Part shown: piece after piece, positions 33,640 to 43,636 of the stretch
How the letters are laid out: each line of letters starts with the position of its first letter
How positions within the stretch are numbered: the first letter of the stretch is position 1
Assembly (NCBI RefSeq): GCF_010435915.1
Contig: NZ_JAAFZH010000001.1
Location: 124,001 to 188,000, forward strand
Source of the DNA: Spirosoma terrae
GTDB taxonomy: Bacteria; Bacteroidota; Bacteroidia; Cytophagales; Spirosomataceae
DNA length: 64,000 nt
Direction: 5' to 3'
The notes under the pieces: model-generated
What the model was told of the DNA's origin: nothing
Databases searched by the model: none
What the model saw: the letters and a program-made list of their open reading frames with translations, nothing else
Position numbers and translations under genes: made by a program

Positions 33640-36207
33640 TTAGAAACGGAAGTTTAACTTACCAAACCAATAAGTTCCGTTGCTGCCCATCTGCACAGGG
33701 TCCCAGGCTCCACCTGATTCAGTGAGATCAGCTCGGTGCATATCAGGATAGACATTAAATATATTGGAGCCACCAATCGAAAGGCCAATCTGCGGAGTGA
33801 AACGGTAAGAGATTGAGAGATCGGTTGTTACTTTAGGTCGGTATATATCCAGATCGGTTGGGTCGTAGTTCCAGTTTGCGAGTTTCACTTCTCCAAAACG
33901 CACGAAACGTAGCAAAAAGGCCCATTTGTTGACACTATAATCAAGTGTCAGATTCATTTTGGAAGGCGGAGCAGATGCCCGTACAAAATAATATTCCCGC
34001 AGATCGAAATAGAGATCTTTATAGGGCTTCAGTTTTTCATTGGTATTAACACTGATAGTATCCAGGGAATTGAAGTTTACGCCCAAAGACGTATTTAAAC
34101 GGCCCTGACCAAGTTGCGTACGATGCGCCAAAACAACATCGATACCACGTGTCCGGGTTGAAATCGCGTTGGTGAAAAACTGTACCTGACTGACATTTAA
34201 CTGTTTCAAGGCATCCGAAATTTCGGGCAGTTCGTCACTAAATTGACCGGTCAATACGACACGATCTTTAATACGAACGTAGTAGCCGTCGACAGTCAGG
34301 CTAAATCCGTTCCCTAACTCACTGGTAAAGCCCAGGCTAGCATTAACCGAGGTTTCCTGTTTAAGGTCTGGAATGCCTAATGCCTGCGTGATGGCACTGC
34401 CGTTTTGTGCAATTTGAACCTGAACGGGTTGACCGCCGACAAAATTTGTGATCGTCGAATTAAAGTACTTCTGAGCCAGTGATGGCGCCCGGAAGCCAGT
34501 GCTTAACGTACCACGTAGCATGAAAGAAGGACTGATTTTCAGACGGCTCGATAACTTACCATTGAGCGTACTACCAAAATCACTGTAGTTTTCGTAACGG
34601 GCAGCGGCCCCAATCATGAATGCCTTGGTTAAATCGGCTTCTGTATCGATATAGATTCCCAGATTCGTACGGCTTTTGTTGAGTACGTTACTGGGTTGAA
34701 AACCTGGAAAGCCCTGTGCTCCGGCAGCCTTGCTAATATCGTATGCTTTGTATGAAGCTTCTTCGCCAGCGAAAATCTGGTAATTCTCATAGCGAAACTC
34801 TGAGCCAAACGCTACGTTCAAACCTTGTAATGTATTTTTAAAGAAACGGGTAAAATGTAAACCGGTTACGTTTTGCTGTAGTTGAAATCCTCCGGCCTTA
34901 AATTCTCGTGGCGACGTGGCCCCCATCGACGTATTAAGTGTGTTTTTAACGCCGTAATCGAATCGGTTGGAGCCAAAAATATTGCCCAGATCTACGTTCC
35001 AGTTACCTAGAGTGGTCCGTACGCCAGCCGCAAACGTACCATCGGTAATCGTACTGGTAATTATTGGGTCGAAGCCATCGGGGTAAATTGACGGAATATT
35101 ACGTGGACTATCCGCAGTTCGAGTCCAGGCATAAGCATCGCCTTTACGAAAATTGATTCCCCCAAATGCATAAATAGTGGTATTTGTGCTTACGGGTATC
35201 TGTGAATTAGCATATACGGATGAATTTTTAATACGAGAATCGCCGTATTGCCGACGTTGCAATGTTGAATCGATGCCAGGCGTATTAGCGCGGTTGGTGT
35301 GCTCTCGCTGATTATAGTCGCCAGTGAGATTTAGGAAGCCGTTTTTGCCGATACGCCAGCCATAGTTAGCATTTACGTTAAGATTGCCTCCGTCGAATTT
35401 CTGGTTATCAAAACGATATTTAGCCTGATAGGCTCCGTAGTTTACATTGGCTACGAGCTGATTAGTTGTTGCTTTTAGCACAATATTAATTACCCCTGCG
35501 ATAGCATCAGAGCCATATTGGGCGGCAGCTCCGTCGCGGAGGATTTCAATACGTTCGATAGCGGCTGCCGGAATTGTATTCAGGTCTGTTCCCGTATTGC
35601 CCCGGCCGCGTGTTCCAAATAGTGTAACTAAAGCCGATTGATGCTGGCGCTTTCCGTTAATCAGTACTAAAGTCTGATCGGGCCCCAACCCACGTAAGCT
35701 GGCTGGGTCTACATGGTCAGCACCATCCGAACCAGTCTGCCGGTTTGAGTTAAATGAAGGCGCTACAAATTGCAGCAACTGATTCACATCGAGTTGACCA
35801 GTTTTGGCGGTTACCTGGCGCACGTCAATAACATCGATTGGAGCCGGAGAATCAGTAACCGAGCGGTTAATATTACGAGAGCCAACCACCATAACCTCAG
35901 TGAGGTTGGTTTGGGCCGATTTCAGTGCTACGTCAAGCGGAGCATTATCATTTGCTGCTACCGTAACTAATTTTTCGATAGTATCGTAGCCAAGCGAACT
36001 GAAACGTAGCGTATAACGCCCTGAAGCTAACTGTAGGCTAAAATTTCCACTGGCATCAGTAGTTGTGCCTGTTTGTTTGCCCACTACTAAAATTGTAACA
36101 CCCGGTAAAGCGCTGGAGTTAGCTTCGTCTGTTACACGACCTCGAATTGATTGAGAAAAGGCCGAGACCGATAAAAAACAACATGTAACTAAGATTTTTG
36201 TATTCAT
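33640..36207 (-). CDS. TonB-dependent outer-membrane receptor
   Basis: 855-residue receptor. A signal peptide (1-18) is followed by a carboxypeptidase-regulatory-like domain (about 20-100, SIRGRVTDEANSSALPGVTI) and then a plug domain (about 112-235) containing SLRGLGPDQTLVLINGKRQH and IERIEILRDGAAAQYGSDAIAGVINI. A 22-strand-type beta-barrel ends in aromatic FRF. This is the ferric/cobalamin-like TBDT class with an added N-terminal domain, not an SusC with a SusD partner. The ligand is unknown. Convergent with exbB-exbD, which could energise it. Confidence 0.92.
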   Translation of the reverse strand: MNTKILVTCCFLSVSAFSQSIRGRVTDEANSSALPGVTILVVGKQTGTTTDASGNFSLQLASGRYTLRFSSLGYDTIEKLVTVAANDNAPLDVALKSAQTNLTEVMVVGSRNINRSVTDSPAPIDVIDVRQVTAKTGQLDVNQLLQFVAPSFNSNRQTGSDGADHVDPASLRGLGPDQTLVLINGKRQHQSALVTLFGTRGRGNTGTDLNTIPAAAIERIEILRDGAAAQYGSDAIAGVINIVLKATTNQLVANVNYGAYQAKYRFDNQKFDGGNLNVNANYGWRIGKNGFLNLTGDYNQREHTNRANTPGIDSTLQRRQYGDSRIKNSSVYANSQIPVSTNTTIYAFGGINFRKGDAYAWTRTADSPRNIPSIYPDGFDPIITSTITDGTFAAGVRTTLGNWNVDLGNIFGSNRFDYGVKNTLNTSMGATSPREFKAGGFQLQQNVTGLHFTRFFKNTLQGLNVAFGSEFRYENYQIFAGEEASYKAYDISKAAGAQGFPGFQPSNVLNKSRTNLGIYIDTEADLTKAFMIGAAARYENYSDFGSTLNGKLSSRLKISPSFMLRGTLSTGFRAPSLAQKYFNSTITNFVGGQPVQVQIAQNGSAITQALGIPDLKQETSVNASLGFTSELGNGFSLTVDGYYVRIKDRVVLTGQFSDELPEISDALKQLNVSQVQFFTNAISTRTRGIDVVLAHRTQLGQGRLNTSLGVNFNSLDTISVNTNEKLKPYKDLYFDLREYYFVRASAPPSKMNLTLDYSVNKWAFLLRFVRFGEVKLANWNYDPTDLDIYRPKVTTDLSISYRFTPQIGLSIGGSNIFNVYPDMHRADLTESGGAWDPVQMGSNGTYWFGKLNFRF

Positions 36208-36514
36208 TCAGGGAAAAATATAATCATTGAGATTTGTAAAGAAATGTCTATGAATTAGACGTAGCATGGCTTCAATAGTGACTACTATACGCAACAAATT
36301 GGACTAATAGTCTCTTTTGTAAACAGCCCATTTTGTAAGCACGTGGGGGGCTATCGCCTACATTTGTCTGTAAGGCATGAGTTCCATTACCGATAAAAGG
36401 CATAAAAAGACCGAAAAAATAGGTGTCGATGAGCAATCCGTATTTTTATGAATGCACTCGTCCGCCAGAAGTTTTTAACTTTGTCGCCAAACCGTGCTAG
36501 AAACCGGTTTGCTT
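36208..36514. other. 307-bp divergent intergenic region
   Basis: No ORF of note. Two plus-strand -7 type boxes are visible: TACATTTG (36359-36366, with TTG at 36333 at a slightly long 23-nt spacing) and TAACTTTG (36476-36483) close to the exonuclease start. No clear minus-strand box for the TonB-dependent receptor was found. Confidence 0.5.
36476..36483 (+). promoter_or_regulatory. Candidate -7 box of the DEDDh exonuclease gene
   Basis: TAACTTTG, 31 nt before the ATG at 36515. It overlaps no gene and supports that ATG over the GTG at 36494. No TTG at the usual distance. Confidence 0.4.
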
Positions 36515-37330
36515 ATGACGCATCAACTTGCCCTCAAAAAGCCGCTGGCTTTTTTTGATTTGGAGACGACAGGTATCAACGTCGCCAAAGACCGTATCAT
36601 TGAGATTTGTGTTGTTAAGGCAATGCCTAATGGAGAGACTGTCAGTAAAAGTCAGCGAGTAAATCCAGGCATACCAATTCCATTGGAGTCGAGTCTGATT
36701 CATGGAATTTACGACGATGATATAAAAGATGCCCCTCCCTTTAAAGCTGTTGCCCGCCTATTTGCTCAGTTTATGGAAGGTTGTGATCTGGCGGGTTTCA
36801 ATAGCAATCGATTCGACGTGCCTCTGTTGGTCGAAGAGTTTTTGCGGGCTAATGTTGATTTTGACATGAAAAATCGGCGTATGGTTGATGCGCAGCGTAT
36901 TTTTCATTTGATGGAACCCCGAAACTTGTCAGCGGCCTATCGATTTTATTGCAATAAGGAGTTGGTCGGTGCGCATGGGGCCGAGGCCGACACGATTGCA
37001 TCGTTTGAGGTGCTAAATGCTCAGGTACAGCGTTACAGAGGAATGGTTGCCAAAACAGATAGTGGTCAGGATGTTGTATTCGAAAATGATATCGATATGT
37101 TGCACAGCCTGACCGCCAATAATAATGTTGATCTGGCGGGAAGAATAATCACTAACGATAAAGGCGAGGAAGTTTTTAATTTCGGCAAACATAAGGGGCT
37201 ACCTGTACTCGACGTATTGAAGAAAGAGCCGTCATTTTATGACTGGATACTGAAAGGTGAATTTCCGCTTGATACTAAAAGACGACTTACTGAAATCCGG
37301 TTAAGAATGTTCAGTAACGGGCGTAAATAG
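36515..37330 (+). CDS. DEDDh 3'-5' exonuclease with C-terminal DUF3820-like segment
   Basis: 271-residue exonuclease of the DnaQ/RNase T superfamily. The catalytic set is visible: Asp and Glu in AFFDLETTG (ExoI), Asp in FNSNRFDVPLL (ExoII) and His/Asp in GAHGAEADT (ExoIII, DEDDh type). The region after about residue 215 (EEVFNFGKHKGLPVLDVLK, then SFYDWILKGEFP) resembles the short DUF3820/Exo-X C-terminal module. It lacks polymerase III epsilon-specific context, so it may act in repair or RNA processing. Confidence 0.85.
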   Translation: MTHQLALKKPLAFFDLETTGINVAKDRIIEICVVKAMPNGETVSKSQRVNPGIPIPLESSLIHGIYDDDIKDAPPFKAVARLFAQFMEGCDLAGFNSNRFDVPLLVEEFLRANVDFDMKNRRMVDAQRIFHLMEPRNLSAAYRFYCNKELVGAHGAEADTIASFEVLNAQVQRYRGMVAKTDSGQDVVFENDIDMLHSLTANNNVDLAGRIITNDKGEEVFNFGKHKGLPVLDVLKKEPSFYDWILKGEFPLDTKRRLTEIRLRMFSNGRK

Positions 37331-37427
37331 TCAGTTAGGTGGTCTGTTCAAGTAAAATAATCATATAAAATTGGGGCTTAATCTGTATTTATTACACTAA
37401 TAACCTTTATACCTTAGGGTCGCAAAT

Positions 37428-37457
37428 TTGAGCAAGCCCGAATAATCTTTACATTTG
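37428..37457 (+). promoter_or_regulatory. Bacteroidota-type promoter of nuoKLMN
   Basis: TTG (37428-37430), a 19-nt spacer, TACATTTG (37450-37457): an exact match to the Bacteroidota primary-sigma consensus. Transcription would start near 37464, about 20 nt before the nuoK ATG. Confidence 0.85.
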
Positions 37458-37483
37458 CGACACTTTCTATTAACCGGCTAGCC

Positions 37484-37828
37484 ATGCAACCCACGCAGGA
37501 CGTTCTCATTCCGGAGGTCATTCAGCAAATACCGCTCACGTATTATCTGATTTTCAGCACCGCGCTGTTCGTCATTGGTATCATTGGCGTATTGACCCGC
37601 CGTAATGCCATAGTTATCTTCATGTCGATTGAGTTGATGCTCAATGCTGTCAACTTGTTGCTCATCGCCTTTTCGTCATATCGCTCTGACTCGTCGGGCC
37701 AGGTATTCGTCTTTTTTATTATGGCAGTAGCTGCGGCTGAAGTATCAGTCGGCCTGGCTATTATTGTGATGATTTACAGGAACACCCGATCCATTGATGT
37801 TGGATTACTTAATAAGTTGAAATGGTAA
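37484..37828 (+). CDS. nuoK: NADH-quinone oxidoreductase subunit K
   Basis: 114-residue membrane subunit of complex I (MrpC-like) with three transmembrane helices and the conserved membrane glutamate in MSIELMLNAVNLL. It is first in a nuoK-L-M-N cluster with its own consensus promoter; nuoA-J are not in this window upstream. Confidence 0.95.
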   Translation: MQPTQDVLIPEVIQQIPLTYYLIFSTALFVIGIIGVLTRRNAIVIFMSIELMLNAVNLLLIAFSSYRSDSSGQVFVFFIMAVAAAEVSVGLAIIVMIYRNTRSIDVGLLNKLKW

Positions 37829-37887
37829 ATCAAGTTGTCGTCGTTTTGACAGGTAATAAACGATAAACAACTATGGACTAACGAATA

Positions 37888-39804
37888 ATGAAGATAGAAG
37901 TACTCTGTGCATTAATTCCGCTCTTTCCGCTCATTGGTTTCCTGATCAACGGAATAGGCTTTCGTCGAGTGCCTAAAGGCTTTGCTGGTGTAATTGCGAC
38001 AGCGGCCGTTCTGGTCTCATTTCTCATATCAATTATTCTGTTCAGAGCTTTTGTCAGTAGCGGAGCAGAAGCCCCTTTGGTCGCAACTTTGTTCGACTGG
38101 ATTAGTGTTGGTGATCTTCACATTAATTTCTCCTTCCAGATCGACCAGCTTTCGTTACTGATGCTGATGGTTGTAACGGGCGTTGGTACATTGATCCACC
38201 TATATAGTATTGGCTACATGAGCCACGATGAAGGCTTCGGAAAGTTTATGGCTTTTCTTAACCTGTTCGTATTCTTCATGTTACTGCTGGTGATGGGTTC
38301 CAACTACGTCATTATGTTTATTGGCTGGGAAGGCGTTGGTCTTTGTTCCTACTTGCTGATAGGCTTCTGGAATAAGAATACGAACTACAATAATGCTGCC
38401 CGGAAAGCTTTTGTCATGAACCGTATAGGGGATTTAGGCTTTTTGCTAGGCATATTCATGCTTATCAATACATTTGGAACGGTAGAATATCTTGACGTTT
38501 TCAAGCAAGCTACCAGCCTTGCTATTGGCGACAAGACTGTTTTGGCAATTACATTGTTACTCTTCGTCGGGGCAATGGGTAAGTCAGCCCAGGTTCCTCT
38601 CTATACATGGTTGCCGGATGCCATGGCTGGCCCTACGCCAGTTTCTGCTCTGATCCACGCAGCAACAATGGTAACAGCCGGAATTTACATGGTTGTCCGT
38701 TCAAACGTATTGTATACGCTAGCACCGATGACACTGGAAATAGTGGGCATTATTGCCATTATTACGGCTCTGCTGGCGGCTTCAATAGGATTGCTGCAAA
38801 ACGACATTAAAAAGGTACTGGCTTATTCTACAGTATCACAATTAGGATACATGTTTCTGGGATTAAGCGTAGCCGCTTATACAGCAGGTATGTTCCATGT
38901 TATTACCCATGCTTTCTTTAAAGCATTGCTCTTCCTGGGAGCCGGTAGTGTTATCCACGCTATGTCTGACGAGCAGGATATGCGTAAGATGGGCGGATTA
39001 AGAAAAGCATTGCCTATTACGTTCGTGACGTTCCTCTTAGGAACTTGGGCTATTTCGGGTATACCGCCTTTGGCTGGTTTCTTCTCAAAAGATGAGATTC
39101 TGGCTCATGTGTATGAACATAGTAAAATTCTGTGGGCATTAGGTGTGGTGGGTTCTGGCCTGACATCCTTCTATATGTTCCGCCTACTGTTTCTGACTTT
39201 CTTTGGCGAGTTTCGTGGAACGGAGGAGCAAAAGCACCATCTCCATGAGTCGCCAATTACGATGACACTACCACTAATGATTCTGGCCGTTTTGTCAGTA
39301 GTTGGCGGTATGCTTAACCTGCCAGGTGGTGGCTGGCTCAGTCATTTTATGGAGCCGTTGTTTGAAGGTTCTCGCCAGGTCAATCCCGAAGCTTTTGCCG
39401 AAGGAGCAATTGATCATGGTACCGAGGTTATGCTCATGGCTATTTCATCGGGTGTTGCCTTATTATCGTTAGTTATTGCTTATGTAATGTACGTCCGTCG
39501 CGAAGCTGTTCCCGAGCCAGATTCTGCTGAACGCTCACTGCCTGAACAACTGGTATATAATAAATACTACGTCGATGAGCTATACGATACGATTATCGTT
39601 CGGCCTATTCGCAGCCTGGGTGATGCCTTGTACAGTTTTGGTGAGGGTCTTATTGACGGCGTAGTGAATGGCATAGCCTGGCTTGTTCGTCAGAGTTCGG
39701 CCCAGCTACGTCTATTGCAAAGTGGCTCGATTGGGTTTTACGTATTTGCGATGGTGGTTAGTATTGCTGCTATTTTCGCTCTGCGCTTTTTTATTCGATT
39801 CTAG
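37888..39804 (+). CDS. nuoL: NADH-quinone oxidoreductase subunit L
   Basis: 638-residue antiporter-like proton-pumping subunit of complex I. About 14-16 membrane helices; the conserved core includes NLFVFFMLLLVMGSNY, the FIGWEGVGLCSYLLIGFW stretch with the key glutamate, and KSAQVPLYTWLPDAMAGPTPVSALIHAATMV with the conserved lysine and histidines. The C-terminal lateral helix and last helix are present (about 540-638), so it is full length. 59 nt after nuoK. Confidence 0.96.
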   Translation: MKIEVLCALIPLFPLIGFLINGIGFRRVPKGFAGVIATAAVLVSFLISIILFRAFVSSGAEAPLVATLFDWISVGDLHINFSFQIDQLSLLMLMVVTGVGTLIHLYSIGYMSHDEGFGKFMAFLNLFVFFMLLLVMGSNYVIMFIGWEGVGLCSYLLIGFWNKNTNYNNAARKAFVMNRIGDLGFLLGIFMLINTFGTVEYLDVFKQATSLAIGDKTVLAITLLLFVGAMGKSAQVPLYTWLPDAMAGPTPVSALIHAATMVTAGIYMVVRSNVLYTLAPMTLEIVGIIAIITALLAASIGLLQNDIKKVLAYSTVSQLGYMFLGLSVAAYTAGMFHVITHAFFKALLFLGAGSVIHAMSDEQDMRKMGGLRKALPITFVTFLLGTWAISGIPPLAGFFSKDEILAHVYEHSKILWALGVVGSGLTSFYMFRLLFLTFFGEFRGTEEQKHHLHESPITMTLPLMILAVLSVVGGMLNLPGGGWLSHFMEPLFEGSRQVNPEAFAEGAIDHGTEVMLMAISSGVALLSLVIAYVMYVRREAVPEPDSAERSLPEQLVYNKYYVDELYDTIIVRPIRSLGDALYSFGEGLIDGVVNGIAWLVRQSSAQLRLLQSGSIGFYVFAMVVSIAAIFALRFFIRF

Positions 39805-39896
39805 GATAGTATACGTTTTACATTGCCGTAGAATTTGCTTTGCTACGTAACAAAAAACGAAACTGCACGGATTAACCCGTGAAAACTTGTTTTACA

Positions 39897-41375
39897 ATGC
39901 TTACACTTTTTCTAATTCTTTACCCTGCCGCAGCTGCTACGTTGATTCTTCTTTTTCGTGGAGAACGGGTAAAGCAGGCAGCTTTGGTTGCTGCGTTGGT
40001 TGAGTTAGCTTTAGCGGGTTACGCATTTTTAGGGTTTCAGCCAGATGCTTCATCGCAATTCGGCTTCGATTATCCCTGGCTTGGCTCATTAGGAATTCGA
40101 TTCAGCGCAGGAATTGATGGAATTAGTGTTCTGTTGGTGCTATTAACGGGGCTGTTAGTCCCGCTCATTGTTCTGTCTACATTCAATCGGAACTACGAAC
40201 GTCCAAGTACGTTCTATGCGCTGATGCTGTATATGCAGGCAGCCTTAGTTGGCGTGTTTACTGCGCGTGATGGCTTCCTGTTCTATCTGTTTTTTGAAGC
40301 AGCCTTAATTCCTATTTATTTTCTGGCTGCCATGTGGGGCGGAGAGAATCGTATTGCTGTTACGTTTAAATTCTTTGTTTATACCATTTTCGGTAGTTTG
40401 TTTATGCTGGTAGCGCTGGTCTACTTATACTACCAGACTCCGCCAACGGCTATAGCTCCTCATTCCGCAGCAATAGAAGATTTTTATAAACTCAAATTAA
40501 CCGCTGAAGCACAAAATTGGATTTTCTGGGCCTTCTTCATCGCATTTGCTATTAAGATGCCAGTATTTCCATTTCATACCTGGCAGCCTGATACCTACGT
40601 AGAGTCGCCTACACCGGCTACGATGCTGCTGGCTGGGATTATGCTGAAGATGGGCGTATACGGTCTGATCCGGTTCATTTTGCCGATTGCTCCGCTAGGA
40701 GTTGGAACCTGGGGGAAAACGGCTGTTATCCTGTCTGTTATTGGTATTATTTACGGGTCAATCATCGCTATTCGTCAGCGAGATATGAAGCGTCTGATCG
40801 CCTATTCATCTTTTTCTCACGTTGGATTGATGGCAGCAGGCGTGTTTTCTCAAACCGAAACAGGTCTGCAGGGCGCACTTGTCCAGATGTTGGCTCACGG
40901 GATTAACGTAGTTGGTATGTTTTTCGTAGCTGATATTATCTTTTCCCGTACAAACACTCGTCAGTTAGATCAGCTCGGGGGTATAACGAGAACAACGCCC
41001 AAACTAACCGTCTTTTTTATGATCATCCTGTTGGGTAGCGTAGCATTACCGCTGACGAATGGGTTTGTGGGTGAGTTCTTATTGCTGCACGGGGTTTTTA
41101 CATATAACAATTACCTGGGCCTGGCTGCGGGATTCACAATCATATTTGGTGCCGTATATATGTTGCGGATGTTCCAGAAGAGTATGTTTGGTCCCACTTC
41201 GTCCCGAACCGAATCCTTTAGCGATTTAACCGCTTCTGAAAGCTGGGTGTTTATATCCTTAGTACTATTTGTATTCTGGATCGGAGTTTACCCACATACA
41301 TTCCTGAAAGTAACTGAACCAGCTGTTGTCAATCTGATGAAGTATATCGGAACAGCAACAGTATCAATGAAATAA
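39897..41375 (+). CDS. nuoM: NADH-quinone oxidoreductase subunit M
   Basis: About 492-residue antiporter-like complex I subunit. Typical segments: FYLFFEAALIPIYFL, the KMPVFPFHTWQPDTYVESPT lysine-helix region and YSSFSHVGLMAAGVF. The ATG at 39897 (MLTLFLILYP) is preferred over an in-frame GTG at 39879, which would prefix non-conserved residues. Third gene of nuoKLMN, 92 nt after nuoL. Confidence 0.95.
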   Translation: MLTLFLILYPAAAATLILLFRGERVKQAALVAALVELALAGYAFLGFQPDASSQFGFDYPWLGSLGIRFSAGIDGISVLLVLLTGLLVPLIVLSTFNRNYERPSTFYALMLYMQAALVGVFTARDGFLFYLFFEAALIPIYFLAAMWGGENRIAVTFKFFVYTIFGSLFMLVALVYLYYQTPPTAIAPHSAAIEDFYKLKLTAEAQNWIFWAFFIAFAIKMPVFPFHTWQPDTYVESPTPATMLLAGIMLKMGVYGLIRFILPIAPLGVGTWGKTAVILSVIGIIYGSIIAIRQRDMKRLIAYSSFSHVGLMAAGVFSQTETGLQGALVQMLAHGINVVGMFFVADIIFSRTNTRQLDQLGGITRTTPKLTVFFMIILLGSVALPLTNGFVGEFLLLHGVFTYNNYLGLAAGFTIIFGAVYMLRMFQKSMFGPTSSRTESFSDLTASESWVFISLVLFVFWIGVYPHTFLKVTEPAVVNLMKYIGTATVSMK

Positions 41376-41450
41376 GTTAAATAGGTACGGATAATTAAGT
41401 AACGTATTGTTCCTGCTTATTCATACCATCTAATAGTAAGCCGAAAAAAT

Positions 41451-42854
41451 ATGCTTCCCATCGTTCTATTGTCGGTTTTTGGTATTGTTCTTCTATTTCT
41501 TGGCTTTATGAAGTCCAAGGCGATACTACTGCCAGCTACGTTATTATTTTTAGTGATTACACTGGCTGTTAATTTCCTCGACTGGAACAAATCGTACTTA
41601 TATTTTAACGATATGCTACGTACCAGCAACCTTTCAATGGTTTTTACGGCCATTGTATTAGGGTCTGCTTTTATGGTTGTGGCCCTATCGAGCCGTTTTA
41701 TGGAGGAGGAGTCTGCCCAACCTGCCGAATATTACGGATTAATGTTGTTTTCGCTGGTTGGTGCTTTAATGATGATCGGGTTTGAAAACCTGATTATGCT
41801 ATTTGTTGGCGTAGAGATTCTTTCTGTCGCTATGTACGTATTAACCGGCAGTGATAAGCGAAACCTTCGTTCGAATGAAGCGGCATTGAAATATTTCCTG
41901 ATGGGGGCTTTTGCAACAGGCATTATGCTGTTTGGGATGGCATTGCTTTATGGAGCAACAGGATCATTTACATTAGCTGGCGTGGGGTCAGGAGCTAATC
42001 CTCAACAAGGTATTTCGCTGCTGACTGCCTCTGGAATGCTGATGTTGCTAATCGGACTGTTGTTTAAGGTGTCCGCTGCTCCTTTTCATTTTTGGACACC
42101 AGATGTGTATGACGGAGCTCCTACCATATTTACCGCTTTCATGTCTACGGTGGTTAAAACAGCAGGTTTTGCCGCTTTATTCAAATTGCTCTCTGTCTCA
42201 TTCGCTGGCTTATATCCGTGGTGGTGGACTTTATTAGCTATTATAACCGCTTTGACACTGGTAGCTGGCAATATTACGGCTGTATATCAGAATAGCTTTA
42301 AGCGTATGATGGCCTACTCTAGTATTTCTCATGCGGGCTATCTGTTGATTGGTTTAGCTGCACTGGGAACACAAACTAAACAGGCAATTGTGTTTTACTC
42401 ACTGGCTTATTCGGTGGCCACAATTGCTGCTTTTGGCGTTCTACTGTTAGTGGCCAGGCAGCGAGCTACGCAAACCTTTACCAGTGAGGGTGTAATGAGC
42501 GAAAATTTTGACGCTTTTAATGGTCTAGCCCGCCAAAACCCATTATTAGGTTTTGCAATGGCCGTTTCTATGTTGTCATTAGCTGGTATTCCATTAACGG
42601 CTGGTTTCTGGGGTAAATTCTACATGTTTTCGACAGCAGTTGAACGGGGGCAGATTTGGTTATTGGTTGTAGCCGTTCTGATGTCAACTGTAGGTATTTA
42701 CTATTATTTCCGGGTTATCATTGCTATGTATTTCCGCGATGGCGCTACCGAACCTATTCAGGTTGCCCCTTTTTACCGATACGTTTTGCTGGCTGCTACC
42801 ATTCTAACATTAGGTTTAGGTATTGCTCCAGGATTATTACAGGGCCTGTTTTAA
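41451..42854 (+). CDS. nuoN: NADH-quinone oxidoreductase subunit N
   Basis: 467-residue antiporter-like complex I subunit with about 14 helices. Conserved LMFSLVGALMMIGFENLIMLFVGVE (glutamate helix), FKVSAAPFHFWTPDVYDGAPT (lysine/histidine helix), and RMMAYSSISHAGYLLIG. Last gene of the cluster; no clear terminator follows it. Confidence 0.95.
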   Translation: MLPIVLLSVFGIVLLFLGFMKSKAILLPATLLFLVITLAVNFLDWNKSYLYFNDMLRTSNLSMVFTAIVLGSAFMVVALSSRFMEEESAQPAEYYGLMLFSLVGALMMIGFENLIMLFVGVEILSVAMYVLTGSDKRNLRSNEAALKYFLMGAFATGIMLFGMALLYGATGSFTLAGVGSGANPQQGISLLTASGMLMLLIGLLFKVSAAPFHFWTPDVYDGAPTIFTAFMSTVVKTAGFAALFKLLSVSFAGLYPWWWTLLAIITALTLVAGNITAVYQNSFKRMMAYSSISHAGYLLIGLAALGTQTKQAIVFYSLAYSVATIAAFGVLLLVARQRATQTFTSEGVMSENFDAFNGLARQNPLLGFAMAVSMLSLAGIPLTAGFWGKFYMFSTAVERGQIWLLVVAVLMSTVGIYYYFRVIIAMYFRDGATEPIQVAPFYRYVLLAATILTLGLGIAPGLLQGLF

Positions 42855-42927
42855 TCGTATAGGGTTCGTTCCAATCCGTATCCTAATTAATAAGTTCCGA
42901 TTACATACGTCTTTGGCATCTAAGTTG

Positions 42928-42935
42928 TACTTTTG
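42928..42935 (+). promoter_or_regulatory. Candidate -7 box of the GtrA-like gene
   Basis: TACTTTTG, 54 nt before the GTG start at 42990. A TTG lies 12 nt upstream, too close for the consensus. Confidence 0.35.
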
Positions 42936-42989
42936 ATCTAACGACTTATAAACTAATAAATAACGAAAACGTATTGTTTCGGATAATAA

Positions 42990-43496
42990 GTGAACGTGAG
43001 CAGCATTGATCAGCCAAAACCTAAAGAACTCAAGAATATCTTTTCGTATTTTCTGACGGCTTTGCTGGGAGCGTCTATCAATTTTATTAGTCAGATTTTT
43101 TATCGGAGATATTTTGACTACGCTACAAGCGTTCTTTGCGGTTACTTAACGGCTACTGTTCTCACCTTCATTCCAACGAAACGCTACGCATTTTCTGCTG
43201 CCGAAACGGGAAATACGGGTCGCGAAGCAATCAAATTCCTGGTAATCGCTCTGGTAGCCTTGATTGTTCAGGTATACGTGTCAAAATATACCCTGGAATG
43301 GGTCGCTACTCCCTTGTTTCCCTCAACACCTATGCTTTGGCGAGAAAAAGGATCACATGTGGCAGGTATGGGAATGAGCTTTATGGCTAATTATTTTGGA
43401 CATAAGTTGCTTACGTTTCGCAGTACCGGTATGTATGATCGAATACGGTCGAAATCGCCGAAAGAAAACGAAGAACAGCCCTTTGATGGCCAGTAG
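42990..43496 (+). CDS. GtrA-like small membrane protein
   Basis: 168-residue protein with about four membrane helices (about 18-38, 45-62, 80-100, 115-140) and a polar C-terminal tail. The FLTALLGASINFISQIF start, the ATVLTFIPTKRYAFS loop and the FMANYFGHKLLTFR end fit the GtrA family, which helps move lipid-linked sugars (undecaprenyl-phosphate-sugar) across the membrane. Initiated by GTG. No glycosyltransferase partner is next to it. Confidence 0.75.
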   Translation: MNVSSIDQPKPKELKNIFSYFLTALLGASINFISQIFYRRYFDYATSVLCGYLTATVLTFIPTKRYAFSAAETGNTGREAIKFLVIALVALIVQVYVSKYTLEWVATPLFPSTPMLWREKGSHVAGMGMSFMANYFGHKLLTFRSTGMYDRIRSKSPKENEEQPFDGQ

Positions 43497-43574
43497 TAAT
43501 CTTCGAATCTTAATAGTATCAATTGTATTTTTCTATTAACATAGTTGCTCTTTATAAAAATAAAGGGCGGTTAT

Positions 43575-43603
43575 TTGCATTATTTAGAAAAAAGGTATAT
43601 TTG
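43575..43603 (+). promoter_or_regulatory. Bacteroidota-type promoter of the small lipoprotein gene
   Basis: TTG (43575-43577), 18-nt spacer, TATATTTG (43596-43603). The spacer is one base shorter than the usual 19-21. The start codon is 33 nt downstream. Confidence 0.6.
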
Positions 43604-43636
43604 CTCCCGCAAACTTTAGAATATCACAAAAAGACA

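Noticed and set aside
33640..36207. SusC of a polysaccharide utilisation locus
   Set aside because: No SusD-like lipoprotein gene is adjacent, and the plug/barrel pattern is that of a general TonB-dependent receptor.
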